A DNA stretch of 64,000 nucleotides from Cryobacterium sp. Y50. Its GTDB lineage: Bacteria; Actinomycetota; Actinomycetes; Actinomycetales; Microbacteriaceae. Position 1 is the first letter of the stretch; each line of letters opens with the position of its first letter. Positions 27,205-36,446 of the stretch are shown here, in pieces. The DNA lies in assembly GCF_002929805.1 (NCBI RefSeq), contig NZ_PJJM01000105.1:186001-250000 (forward strand), read 5' to 3'. The translations under genes and the position numbers were made by a program. The notes under the pieces were generated by a model that saw only the letters and a program-made list of their open reading frames with translations, was not told the origin of the DNA and made no database searches.

Positions 27205-28718
27205 CAACCGAATCTGTACTGGCAACTCGCCACCTCACCGCTTCGGAGCTCGTTGACGTCGTGCTCGACACGGGGTCCTTCACGAGCTGGGACCAGCCCG
27301 TGGTTGATCCCGACCCGGACGAGGCTTACCGGCTTGATTTGAAGAAGGCTCGACAGAAGAGTGGCACCGACGAATCCGTACTGACCGGCGAGGGCCTGAT
27401 CCGCGGTCATCGAGTGGCGATCGTGGTGAGCGAGTTCGCGTTCTTGGCCGGATCGATCGGGCTCTCCGCTGCGGACCGCATTGTTGACGCGATCGAACGC
27501 GCCACCTGTGAGGGGTTGCCGGTACTGGCCGGGCCAGCGTCGGGCGGTACCCGCATGCAGGAGGGGACGCTGGCCTTTCTCTCCATGGTGAAAATCACCG
27601 CCGCAGTACGGGCGCACCGAGACGCGGGGCATCCGTATCTTGTCTATCTGCGGCACCCCACCACGGGCGGGGTCATGGGCTCTTGGGGCTCGCTCGGGCA
27701 CGTCACGGTGGCGGAGCCGGGCGCGCTGCTCGGGTTCCTGGGCCCGCGCGTCTACGAAGCGCTCTACGGAAAGAAGTTTCCGGAGAACGTGCAGGTTGCC
27801 GAAAACTTGTTTAACCATGGCTTGATCGACGCCGTCGTCCCGCCCGAGGAACTGCCGGAAATCATCGACCGCGCGCTCACCATCCTGATCGGCAAAGCAA
27901 CAGTGCCGGTGGCGGCTCCGGAGACCGTGCGGGTGCGGCCCTCTCCCGTTGGCGCGTGGGCCTCTATCCAGATCTCGCGCAACCCGCGCCGGCCTGACCT
28001 ACGCCAGCTACTCGCCCACGGCGCTTATGACGTGCTCCCGCTCAACGGCACGGGCGAGGGCGAGAACGATCCAGGGCTCATCCTCGCCTTGGCGCGGTTC
28101 GGGCGGCAGAGCTGCATCGTTCTGGGCCACGTCCGGCCGCGGCCCTCGCAAGACACGAAGATGGGCCCGGCGTCCCTGCGCGAGGCCCGCCGGGGTATGC
28201 GCCTTGCCGAAGAACTCGGCTTGCCGCTGCTCACCGTGATCGACACCGCCGGGGCAGCCTTGTCGAAGGAGGCCGAGGAGGGCGGTATGGCTGGCGAAAT
28301 CGCTCGGTCCCTGCACGAGCTCATCGGCCTTCGATCGGCCACAGTCTCGGTGCTACTCGGCCAGGGGGCCGGCGGCGGGGCGCTCGCGCTCCTGCCAGCC
28401 GACCGTACGATCGCAGCGCAGCACTCGTGGCTGTCACCGTTGCCGCCTGAGGGCGCGAGCGCTATCGTGCACCGAACGACGGGGTTCGCGCCGGCAATGT
28501 CCGAGGCGCAGGGCGTGAACGTTGCGTCGCTCTTTGCCAACGGGATTGTCGACCACATCGTCGACGAGCGCCCGGATGCAGCCGAGGAGGGACGGGCATT
28601 CTGCCAGCGGATGGCGGCGGCCATCGAATTTGAGCTCTTCACGCTTTCAAGCGTGCCGGTAGCCGAGCTGCTGCCGCGCCGGGTATCGAAGTTTCGTGCG
28701 ATGGGGCGACGCGCTTAA
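27201..28718 (+). CDS. fused AccD-AccA-like carboxyltransferase
   Basis: A 505-residue protein with both carboxyltransferase halves in one chain. The AccD-like half has GTRMQEGTLAFLSMVKI and GVMGSWGSLGHVTVAEPGAL. The AccA-like half has TVIDTAGAALSKEAEEGG and GALALLPADRTIAAQHSW. The N-terminal four-cysteine zinc finger of true AccD is absent, and no biotin carboxylase or biotin carrier gene is nearby. Coupled to the CoA-transferase gene. Ordinary acetyl-CoA carboxylation seems unlikely here. By analogy with the MdcD/MdcE pair it may decarboxylate malonyl-CoA. Inferred, not shown. Confidence 0.85.
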   Translation: MTTESVLATRHLTASELVDVVLDTGSFTSWDQPVVDPDPDEAYRLDLKKARQKSGTDESVLTGEGLIRGHRVAIVVSEFAFLAGSIGLSAADRIVDAIERATCEGLPVLAGPASGGTRMQEGTLAFLSMVKITAAVRAHRDAGHPYLVYLRHPTTGGVMGSWGSLGHVTVAEPGALLGFLGPRVYEALYGKKFPENVQVAENLFNHGLIDAVVPPEELPEIIDRALTILIGKATVPVAAPETVRVRPSPVGAWASIQISRNPRRPDLRQLLAHGAYDVLPLNGTGEGENDPGLILALARFGRQSCIVLGHVRPRPSQDTKMGPASLREARRGMRLAEELGLPLLTVIDTAGAALSKEAEEGGMAGEIARSLHELIGLRSATVSVLLGQGAGGGALALLPADRTIAAQHSWLSPLPPEGASAIVHRTTGFAPAMSEAQGVNVASLFANGIVDHIVDERPDAAEEGRAFCQRMAAAIEFELFTLSSVPVAELLPRRVSKFRAMGRRA

Positions 28719-28830
28719 GCCCGCTGGAGGGCGATGACATCGACGGCGAATTTCTTGTCGAGCCGTGAGTTTGGGGCTCATTCTCGCGGCTCGGTGGACC
28801 ACATCGCGCGGATGCCGCGAGTCGGGCGGC

Positions 28831-30096
28831 TCAGGCCACCCGAGCCGCGATATCCGTGCGAAAGTGGGCGCCGGCCAGGGACACGTGGCCGAGTGCCTCG
28901 TAGGCCCGGGCCCGGGCCTGGGCGAAGGAGTCACCGACGGCGACGACGCTGAGCACCCGGCCTCCGGTAGACAGGAGCGTGCCGTCGCCCCGCTGGGTCG
29001 CGGCGTGCGCGATTGTGACCCCGTCCACGGCCAGGGCGGCGTCGAGTCCGGTGATTTCGCGTCCGACGAGCGGGGTTTCCGGATAATTTTCGCTTGCGAG
29101 CACGACGGTGACGGCCACGTCGGCCGAAAAGATCGGCCGGGGCAGCGACCCGAGGACGCCGGTCGCCGCGGCGAACAGCAGCCCGGAAAGCGGGGTGACC
29201 AGGCGCGGAAGTACGACCTGAGTCTCTGGATCTCCGAAACGCGCGTTGAATTCGATGACGCGAATGCCGGCATCCGTCAAAATAAGGCCGCAGTAAAGCA
29301 GTCCGACGAACGGGGTGCCCTCGGCGGAGAGCTGGCGCACGGTGGGCAGCGCGACGGTTTCGATGATCTCGTCGACGAACGCGTTCTCGCTGCCGAACTG
29401 AGCGTCGAGCCAGGGCAGCGGGGAGTACGCGCCCATGCCGCCGGTGTTGGGGCCGGCATCGTTGTCCAGGGCGCGCTTGTAGTCCTGGGCGGGGGAGAGC
29501 GGCAACACGTTCTCGCCGTCGCTAAGCAGAAACAGTGAAATCTCCTGGCCATCGAGAAATTCTTCGATCAACACGCTGCCGTGTTCGAGCCAGAAGGTTG
29601 CGTGGATGATCGCGGCGGCGCGATCCGCTGTGACCAGCACGCCCTTGCCCGCGGCGAGGCCGTCGGCCTTGACTACATAAGGGGCACCGAACTCATCGAG
29701 GGCGGTTTCGGCCTCCGCGAGGGTGCCTGCGCGCAGGGCGCGGCCGGTGGGAACGCCGGCCTCATCCATGATGCGTTTGGCGAAGGTTTTGCTGCCTTCG
29801 AGGGCGGCGGCGGCTTTATCGGGTCCGAACACGGCGATTCCGCGGGCGCGCAGCGCGTCGCCGACACCGGCCACGAGCGGGGCCTCAGGACCGATCACTA
29901 CGAGCTCGATGCTGTGCAGCACCGCATAGTCGGTCACGGTGACGGGGTTGTTCGGATCGAGGGCGACGACCGGAACCTCGGCCGCGATTCCGGCATTGCC
30001 GGGGGCGCACTCGACGCTGGGCCGTGGCTTCTCACGGAACAGCGCGGTGATGATGGCGTGCTCGCGGGCACCGGAACCAAGGACCAGAATTTTCAC
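28831..30096 (-). CDS. purD: phosphoribosylamine-glycine ligase
   Basis: GAR synthetase of purine synthesis, an ATP-grasp enzyme of 421 residues. MKILVLGSGAREHAIITALF opens it, GPEAPLVAGVGDALRARGI and APYVVKADGLAAGKGVLV follow, and EFNARFGDPETQVVLPRL is the metal site. GTG start at 30096. TAGCCT lies six bases upstream without a ribosome-binding site, so the message may be leaderless. Stands alone on the minus strand. Confidence 0.96.
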   Translation of the reverse strand: MKILVLGSGAREHAIITALFREKPRPSVECAPGNAGIAAEVPVVALDPNNPVTVTDYAVLHSIELVVIGPEAPLVAGVGDALRARGIAVFGPDKAAAALEGSKTFAKRIMDEAGVPTGRALRAGTLAEAETALDEFGAPYVVKADGLAAGKGVLVTADRAAAIIHATFWLEHGSVLIEEFLDGQEISLFLLSDGENVLPLSPAQDYKRALDNDAGPNTGGMGAYSPLPWLDAQFGSENAFVDEIIETVALPTVRQLSAEGTPFVGLLYCGLILTDAGIRVIEFNARFGDPETQVVLPRLVTPLSGLLFAAATGVLGSLPRPIFSADVAVTVVLASENYPETPLVGREITGLDAALAVDGVTIAHAATQRGDGTLLSTGGRVLSVVAVGDSFAQARARAYEALGHVSLAGAHFRTDIAARVA

Positions 30097-30147
30097 CGTT
30101 TCAGGCTACCTGATGCCTCGGGCCCGCCACGGCATTACGGTGTGGGC

Positions 30148-30288
30148 ATGCCCCTGATCCCTTCCCAGACCCTTGTCACCGTCACCGTTCCTGGCTACAG
30201 GTTGGAGGCCGCCGTCGAAGCGTTGCACCGCGCGCTGGTTCCGTACGCGGACGCGCACATAATCGCGCTCACCCAGAGCACCAATTAG
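30148..30288 (+). CDS. possible small protein, 46 residues
   Basis: ATG 30148 opens MPLIPSQTLVTVTVPGYRLE and the frame closes at TAG 30286-30288. Codon use is coding-like and the gene lies between divergent purD and the sterol-carrier gene. No ribosome-binding site and no recognisable family. Could be real or chance. Confidence 0.3.
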   Translation: MPLIPSQTLVTVTVPGYRLEAAVEALHRALVPYADAHIIALTQSTN

Positions 30289-30368
30289 ATATTCGCCATG
30301 TTCGGCCGTATATCCGTTCTTGCCGTTGTGGAGTACATGCCCGCCATCTGATCCGGCAGAATGGAGCC

Positions 30369-30728
30369 ATGGCACGAGCGCGCATCGACGACGGAGCCGG
30401 CCGTGCGGCCGTGCGGACGGCGCTCACTGACAGTGCCAGCGCGAGCCGGTCCAGCCGTGCGCAAGCGGTTCGCTACACCCTGCAACTTCTCGCAGAACAG
30501 GCCGAAGGCAACACCCTCGAGGTGCGCGTGCCGCCGTTCGGCGCCGTGCAGTGCGTCGCCGGGCCGCGGCATACCCGCGGCACCCCGCCCAACGTCATTG
30601 AAACGGATGCCGCCACCTGGCTGGCGCTTGCGACCGGGGCCCTTTCGTGGGTTGACGGCCTCGCGAGTGGGGCCATCCACGCCTCCGGGGCCCGCGCCAA
30701 CCTGACCGGCCACGTTCCGGTGCTCTAA
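30369..30728 (+). CDS. sterol-carrier-fold family protein
   Basis: A 119-residue soluble protein resembling the small actinobacterial sterol-carrier family usually found near pur genes. It has RSSRAQAVRYTLQLLAEQAE, then EVRVPPFGAVQCVAGPRHTR, and ETDAATWLALATGALSW (the SCP2-like beta/alpha core). It has no catalytic motif and may bind a lipid or act as a fold partner. Monocistronic, ending at the terminator at 30738-30790. Confidence 0.8.
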   Translation: MARARIDDGAGRAAVRTALTDSASASRSSRAQAVRYTLQLLAEQAEGNTLEVRVPPFGAVQCVAGPRHTRGTPPNVIETDAATWLALATGALSWVDGLASGAIHASGARANLTGHVPVL

Positions 30729-30737
30729 CCCTCCCGC

Positions 30738-30790
30738 GAGAGCGAAAAAAGTGCCCGTTTGACCCATCTATACGGGCATTTTTTGCGCTC
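30738..30790. terminator. intrinsic terminator, bidirectional shape
   Basis: A stem of tgcccgt/acgggca around a short loop is flanked by an A-run before and a T-run (six) after, with further pairing gagcg/cgctc outside. Typical rho-independent terminator after the sterol-carrier gene; the A-tract makes it usable in both directions. Confidence 0.85.
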
Positions 30791-30837
30791 ACGAGTGAAT
30801 GGCGACACCCCGAAGTGGGGTGAGCACTGCCCCGTCC

Positions 30838-30859
30838 GTTAACCGGGAATTCACAGACA
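30838..30859 (+). promoter_or_regulatory. possible PHO-box-like direct repeat
   Basis: gttaaccggga followed by attcacagaca forms two 11-base units resembling actinobacterial PhoP direct repeats (GTTCACC-type). It lies upstream of the secreted metallophosphoesterase gene, where phosphate control would make sense. The match is imperfect. Confidence 0.2.
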
Positions 30860-30883
30860 ATCTCCTTAACGCTCCTAGTTTGG

Positions 30884-33139
30884 GTGAGTCCGCCCCTGAA
30901 CCAAAGGCCTCGCTCCGTGCGCATTCTGTCTCGTCCCTTCCGTCCGTCGTTGACCGCTCTTGGTCTGGTGCTTCTGATCGGCGGAGGAGCGGGTGCACTC
31001 ACCCCGGGGCTGTCGGCCTCTGCGGCGACGGACGCGGCGATTCCGCCGCTCCTGGTCACCGAAATTACCCCGGACAACCTGGGCTACGACAACTTAGAGT
31101 TTTTCGAGGTGACCAACACCACGACCATGGACATCGACGTCGATGCAGCCGGCATCGGCCTGACTTACATCTACGTGGACTCGGATGACCGCTCTAAGGA
31201 CGTACCGTTCGACGTGCCGGCCGGTACCGTCCTTCCCGGTGAGGGAACCACCGTGTTCTGGCTGGACTACCGCACCAACACAGTCGACACCCAGGCGTTC
31301 ACGGAAGCTGATTTCCGTGCGCATTTCGCCAGCGCAACAGATTCAGTTGACGCGTATCCGGTGGTGCGGGTCACCGGTCAGCCGGGGATGGCCAACGGCG
31401 GCGATCGTGGTATCCGAATCGTCGACGGCACAGGGGCCTCGATCAGCTGGGCGCTTTATCCGACCGGGTCGGTCTCCGTCGATACGAGCGCACACTTCGG
31501 TGCCCCCGCAACGAGCGAGTCGCTGTCGCAGGAGCTGGTGCAGTCGCGCGGCGTACCTACACCCGGCAACCCTGCCCCGGAACCAGCGCCGACGCCTACT
31601 CCGACGCCGACTCCGACCGCCACGGTGACGCCATCGGCACCCTCGAACGCTGCCACCGCCCCGCTGCAGATCACCGAGATCACGCCAGACAGCACCAACG
31701 TCGGGTCGGCCGACGGCTTCGAATTTATCGAGTTGTACAACGCCACTGCCGGCCCCGTTAACTTTGCGGACTACACGCTCAACTACCTGTATCCGCTCGC
31801 TGACCTCACCAACAGCTCAACGGTGCGCTGGCCGAGTACCCCAACGGACGTTATCATCGCCTCCGGCGGCGCCCTCGTGTTCTGGATCAAGAACGGCCAG
31901 AACGACGCTCTCACGGCAACCGAATTCAACGCCGAATTCGGGTCGAGTCTGACGCTCGGCACCGACCTGGTCGAAGTCTTCTCGGGCGGCATGGCCAATG
32001 GTTCGGCGCGCGGCATAGAGATTCTGACCAATACCGGTTTCAGCGTCAACACCGCCTATTACAACCTCGACAGCGTCGATGATGTCGATCCGAACTTCGG
32101 TATCCAGTACGGCAACGACGGCAGCAATCCGGGACGGCAGCTGAACCTCGCCAAAGTCGCTGCAAACCCGGGCACGGTATTCGCGGCGCAGGTTGCCGGC
32201 GACCTCAAAATCGTTGCCGACGACAACACACCCCCCGTGATCACCGACCACACCCTCGGTGAAATCGATCCCGCTCAGAACTTCGCTCTCTCGGCCACCG
32301 TCACCGACGACGTGCAGGCTCGCACGGTTGAGGTCCATCTCAAGAGCAATATCGACACCGAATTCGTGGCGACAAACCTGTCCACCGACGGCGCCGACGG
32401 CTACCGGTACGACCTGCAACGGGTCGACCTCACCGGCAAGCGCTGGTACGAGTACTACTTCACGGCCGACGACGGCAGCACCGAGGCAAACACCCCGGTC
32501 GTACGGGTCGACCTCACCGGCATCGACAACTCTCCGGTGCGACTCAACCTCACCGACGGCCAGTTCGTCGCCGACAGCACCACGCTCTCCGCCGCAGGCG
32601 ACGGTAGCGCTGACGGCATGACCCTGAGCATCGACGGGCAGACCGTACAGACGAATCCCGACTTGGAGTTCGCCCCCCAGTTCGTGTTCGAGGTCACCGC
32701 AGTGAACACCTTCTTTCAAAATGGTGTGCGGATAGGGACCGACGTGCTAAGCATCTTCGACGACGGCATCCCAACGGGTTGGGAAACCATCGCGACACCG
32801 GTACCCCTCACTTACGTGAAGCAGGGCGAGAACCTCGTCGTCGGCGTCTGGGCAGGCTCCAAGGTCGCCCCCGAGATCAACCCGAATGAGAACAACGACG
32901 ACTTTCAGATTCGCAACCCCCGCCTCGTGCTGCCTGACGGCCGCAGCCTGCACCCCGTCGGCTACACCGACCCCACCTTGGCGCTCAACATGGGTGACAG
33001 TGCCGGCAAGCTCGACTTCTACGATGCGAGCTTCACCATTCCGAGCGACGCATACATGGCCGTCGCCCATTTATGGGACACCACCACGGTCGAAGACGGC
33101 ACCCACACGGTGCAGGCGAGCAGCGGGGTCGCACGGTGA
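30884..33139 (+). CDS. secreted lamin-tail-domain protein, N-terminal half of a frameshifted metallophosphoesterase
   Basis: 751 codons before a TGA. A signal peptide is clear: basic start, then LTALGLVLLIGGGAGALTPG and a SASAA cleavage site. Translation may start at GTG 30917 (in RSVRILSRPF) rather than GTG 30884. Lamin-tail domain 1 covers about 50-210, a Pro-Thr linker about 225-245, domain 2 about 255-440 (LQITEITPD, EFIELYN), and then Ig-like and beta-sandwich parts. It ends abruptly inside a domain. The continuation is read one frame back from 33136, so a single-base deletion or sequencing error probably split one long cell-surface protein. Confidence 0.75.
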   Translation: MSPPLNQRPRSVRILSRPFRPSLTALGLVLLIGGGAGALTPGLSASAATDAAIPPLLVTEITPDNLGYDNLEFFEVTNTTTMDIDVDAAGIGLTYIYVDSDDRSKDVPFDVPAGTVLPGEGTTVFWLDYRTNTVDTQAFTEADFRAHFASATDSVDAYPVVRVTGQPGMANGGDRGIRIVDGTGASISWALYPTGSVSVDTSAHFGAPATSESLSQELVQSRGVPTPGNPAPEPAPTPTPTPTPTATVTPSAPSNAATAPLQITEITPDSTNVGSADGFEFIELYNATAGPVNFADYTLNYLYPLADLTNSSTVRWPSTPTDVIIASGGALVFWIKNGQNDALTATEFNAEFGSSLTLGTDLVEVFSGGMANGSARGIEILTNTGFSVNTAYYNLDSVDDVDPNFGIQYGNDGSNPGRQLNLAKVAANPGTVFAAQVAGDLKIVADDNTPPVITDHTLGEIDPAQNFALSATVTDDVQARTVEVHLKSNIDTEFVATNLSTDGADGYRYDLQRVDLTGKRWYEYYFTADDGSTEANTPVVRVDLTGIDNSPVRLNLTDGQFVADSTTLSAAGDGSADGMTLSIDGQTVQTNPDLEFAPQFVFEVTAVNTFFQNGVRIGTDVLSIFDDGIPTGWETIATPVPLTYVKQGENLVVGVWAGSKVAPEINPNENNDDFQIRNPRLVLPDGRSLHPVGYTDPTLALNMGDSAGKLDFYDASFTIPSDAYMAVAHLWDTTTVEDGTHTVQASSGVAR

Positions 33140-35469
33140 GGGTCGACAATACGGCTCCGGTCGTGACGACATCCGCTGTTGCCGGAGCGCTCTATCAGGG
33201 TGAGTTCATGATCGACGGTGCGGCGACGGATGCCGGCGCTGGCTTCGCCACGCTCGTCGCGACCCTCGATGGCCGGGCCATCGAGCTGCCATACGCCACC
33301 TCATCGATCCAACTCGCCGACGGTGAACACACCCTGCTGCTCACGGCCCGAGACAATGTCGGCAACGTTGGCGAGCTGCAGACCGTGTTCTCCACACCGG
33401 TCGAGGAGCCCGGCAACGAACTGATCACGCCGCTCGACGGTGCCGTCGTCGAGGAGGGGCCGATTGACCTCAGTGCACGGGCGACCGACCCGACCGGTGA
33501 CCAGCTCGCCGTTACCTTCCGGCGAGGATTCGCGGTATCCGCTGCCGACAGCAGTGTGCGCGGATATTCGGGCACGACGGCCATTGCGAACGGCACCGAT
33601 CGGAACGCCAAGACCCTGTTGACCGGCGACCAGGTGACCGCGATAGCGCGTCTGGACGGAACAGCAGCGCCGATCACCTCGGACTCGCAGTTTCCCTACC
33701 AATTGTTTGAGGTCGATGTGCCAGCGGATGCCGGCGCAGACTTCACCGCGCGAGTGCGCTGGGATGGCACGGCCAACGCCGACGCCAAGGTGCTGCTCTA
33801 CGTGCAGAACCTGACGACCGGTGTCTGGGAGGAATTCGACCGGCACGTGACCATCGGCGAGGGCGCGACCTCGTTCACCCTCGACGCCATGGTGCCGGCA
33901 GTGGACCACGTGCAGAACCAGGTCATTACAGTGCTGATTCAGCATTCTGAAGGCTTCGCCGGAGCCGATCTCTCCGATCGGTCGAGCACGTTGCCGGTCA
34001 ATAATGTCAACGACACCGCGCGGACAGATTACGACTTCACGCTCGCCGTGGAATCCGACACACAGTACTACAACGACACGTTCTACCAACGTCAGCTCGA
34101 CATTCACGACTACCTGCTCGAGCAACGATCAGCGATCAACTTGCAGTACCTGTTTCACACCGGTGACATCGTTGACAACTTCGAAGATGAACACCAGTGG
34201 ACCAACGCCAACGCGGCCTACACGATGCTCGACGAGGCCCAGCTGCCCTACGGTGTGCTCGCGGGCAACCACGATGTCGGACAGAAAGACGCGGACTACG
34301 CGGCGTACAAGGCCAATTTCGGGGCCGAACGGTATAACGGCAACCCCTGGTACGGCGATAGCTTTGAAGATAACCGCGGCCACTACGACCTCATCACGGC
34401 CGGCGGAATCGACTTCATCATGCTCTACCTCGGCTGGGCGCCGAGCGCCGAGGGCATGGCCTGGCTGAACGAGGTGCTCGCCCAGTACCCCGAGCGCACG
34501 GCCATTCTCAACCTGCACGAATACATGCTCACCACCGGCGGTCTCGGAGCGGTGCCGCAGCAGATCTACGACGAGGTTGTTGCGCCGAATGCCAACGTGG
34601 CGAGGGTCTTCTCCGGCCACTATCACGACGCTTTCACGCGCATCGATCAGTTCGACGACAACAGCGACGGAACCCCCGACCGCTCGGTCTACCAGATGCT
34701 GTTTGACTACCAGGGCCTGCCAGAGGGGGGTCAGTCCTTCCTGCGGCTGCTGCATTTCAACAACGCGGCCGAGCAGATCAGCGTGCGCACCTACTCGCCG
34801 TACCTCGACGTGTACAACTCCGACGATCCAACACTCGACCTGGAACACCAGGAATTTACCGTTCCCTATGCGGCCTTTGGCATGACGTCGATGCAGAAAT
34901 CCCTCGCAACGGATGCCTTCACCGTCGATATCCTGACGAATTCCGAAATCGCCGGCTTCGATGCTGTGACGAGCGGCACGACGGTGACCGCCAGCTGGAA
35001 CCCCGGCGTGGGAACGCACGGCTGGTTTGCCTATTCCGCAGACTCGTACGGCGCCGACGCCTACTCAGAGGTGCGCACCCTGACGGTCGCAGTGCCCGTT
35101 GTGGTTCCGGAGAGGACGGTGCCCGGCGCGACACCGGGTACGGAGTCTGCCCCGGCGGCCACCGGGTACAGCCCGTCCCAGGTCGTGGTTCCGGCAGTGC
35201 TCACCGCTGACTCGCAGGTGCTCGCTGACACGGCGAGCGTGGCGCTCGCGGCAGAGATCGAGGCAGCAGAAACGGATGCCTCGGCCGCCGCCCCGCGCGC
35301 AGTGTCCGGCACCGGCACCGACAACGACAACGACAAGCTTGGTGTCGTTGGAGCGGTCGATGACTTCACGCCGTTCAACATCTGGACCATCGCGCTGATC
35401 CTGCTCGGTGCTGTAGCCGCAGCGACGATCGGCCTCGTGACCATTCGCATTCTCCGAACCCGCCGCTAG
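33136..35469 (+). CDS. metallophosphoesterase, C-terminal half of the frameshifted surface protein
   Basis: 778 codons, from a GTG that overlaps the upstream TGA (GTGA). It begins in the middle of an Ig-like domain (VRVDNTAPVVTTS) and has no signal peptide, which argues it belongs to the preceding frame. Calcineurin-type motifs: VESDTQYYND, FHTGDIVDN, LAGNHDVGQ, NLHEYML and FSGHYHDAF (metal ligands). A C-terminal hydrophobic helix with an RILRTRR tail anchors it in the membrane; no LPxTG motif is seen. A phosphodiesterase or phosphatase outside the cell is the likely activity. Confidence 0.8.
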   Translation: MRVDNTAPVVTTSAVAGALYQGEFMIDGAATDAGAGFATLVATLDGRAIELPYATSSIQLADGEHTLLLTARDNVGNVGELQTVFSTPVEEPGNELITPLDGAVVEEGPIDLSARATDPTGDQLAVTFRRGFAVSAADSSVRGYSGTTAIANGTDRNAKTLLTGDQVTAIARLDGTAAPITSDSQFPYQLFEVDVPADAGADFTARVRWDGTANADAKVLLYVQNLTTGVWEEFDRHVTIGEGATSFTLDAMVPAVDHVQNQVITVLIQHSEGFAGADLSDRSSTLPVNNVNDTARTDYDFTLAVESDTQYYNDTFYQRQLDIHDYLLEQRSAINLQYLFHTGDIVDNFEDEHQWTNANAAYTMLDEAQLPYGVLAGNHDVGQKDADYAAYKANFGAERYNGNPWYGDSFEDNRGHYDLITAGGIDFIMLYLGWAPSAEGMAWLNEVLAQYPERTAILNLHEYMLTTGGLGAVPQQIYDEVVAPNANVARVFSGHYHDAFTRIDQFDDNSDGTPDRSVYQMLFDYQGLPEGGQSFLRLLHFNNAAEQISVRTYSPYLDVYNSDDPTLDLEHQEFTVPYAAFGMTSMQKSLATDAFTVDILTNSEIAGFDAVTSGTTVTASWNPGVGTHGWFAYSADSYGADAYSEVRTLTVAVPVVVPERTVPGATPGTESAPAATGYSPSQVVVPAVLTADSQVLADTASVALAAEIEAAETDASAAAPRAVSGTGTDNDNDKLGVVGAVDDFTPFNIWTIALILLGAVAAATIGLVTIRILRTRR

Positions 35470-35490
35470 CCTCTCGTGAGAGCGTACTTG

Positions 35491-36408
35491 TCAGACGAGG
35501 ATCGACTCGACCTCGTCGCGGGTGGGCATCGAGGTCGTGGCCCCGGCGCGGGTGACCGCGATCGAGGACGCCACCGTCGCGTAGCGCACTGCCTCGATCA
35601 TCTGGTCGGGGGTCACCGCGATGCCGCGCACGAAATCAACCGCCAGACGCGCCACGAGCGCCCCGACAAAGGTATCGCCGGCCGCGGTCGTGTCGACGGC
35701 CGTCACCGGCCGGGCCGGTGCGAGGCCGAGGACCTCGCCGTCGAAGGCGACGACCGAACCTTCCGAACCCAGCGTCACGATCGCCCAGCTCTGGTCAGCG
35801 CTGAGCACCTCGGCGGCCCGTACCGGGTCGCTTTCTCCGGTCAGTTCGGCGGCCTCAATCTGGTTCGGAACCACGAGGTCGACCGAGGCGAGAAACCCCT
35901 CGGGCAGCGGCACGACCGGCGCCGGGGTCAGCACGGTGAACACTCCGGCGGCGTGGGCCGCGGCGATCCCTTCGACCAGTACAGAGATCGGCAGCTCGCA
36001 CTGCATCACCAGAAACGCCGATTCCGCAATCGCCGCCCGCTGCGCCTCGCTCAGCGTCGTGACCGCAGCGTTCGCGCCCGACACCACCACGATCGAGTTC
36101 TCGCCACTGTCTACGACGGAGATGTGGGCGGTGCCGGTGGGGGCATCCGCTGTGGCGAGCCCATCAGAACAGATGCCCTCGACCAGCATTAGCGCGCGCA
36201 GCTCGCTCCCGTAGGCATCCGCTCCCACAGCTCCCAGAAAGTTCACGGCCGCGCCCAACCTGGCAGCAGCGACGGCCTGGTTGAGTCCTTTGCCGCCGGG
36301 AACCGTGCTGAAACCGGCCCCGAAAATCGTCTCGCCGGGTCGGGGTAGGCGTGCCTGCCGCACGACGAGGTCCATGTTGGCGCTTCCGAGTACTGCAATC
36401 GAGTTCAT
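35491..36408 (-). CDS. rbsK: ribokinase (PfkB family)
   Basis: A 305-residue sugar kinase. MNSIAVLGSANMDLVVRQ and GGKGLNQAVAAARLGA are the substrate motifs, and DTTAAGDTFVGALVARL contains the catalytic Asp and anion hole. ATG 36408 is chosen over 36432 because it aligns with the family start. Phosphorylates ribose (or deoxyribose) to the 5-phosphate, which could feed PRPP and hence the nearby purine genes. Divergent from the gene at 36447. Confidence 0.9.
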   Translation of the reverse strand: MNSIAVLGSANMDLVVRQARLPRPGETIFGAGFSTVPGGKGLNQAVAAARLGAAVNFLGAVGADAYGSELRALMLVEGICSDGLATADAPTGTAHISVVDSGENSIVVVSGANAAVTTLSEAQRAAIAESAFLVMQCELPISVLVEGIAAAHAAGVFTVLTPAPVVPLPEGFLASVDLVVPNQIEAAELTGESDPVRAAEVLSADQSWAIVTLGSEGSVVAFDGEVLGLAPARPVTAVDTTAAGDTFVGALVARLAVDFVRGIAVTPDQMIEAVRYATVASSIAVTRAGATTSMPTRDEVESILV

Positions 36409-36446
36409 AGAGTCAGTCTCGCATCCGCTCATGGGACAATAGGGGC

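Noticed and set aside
27201-28718. Ordinary acetyl-CoA carboxylase subunit
   Set aside because: Both carboxyltransferase halves are present, but the AccD zinc finger is absent, there is no biotin partner, and the carrier/CoA-transferase context points to catabolism.
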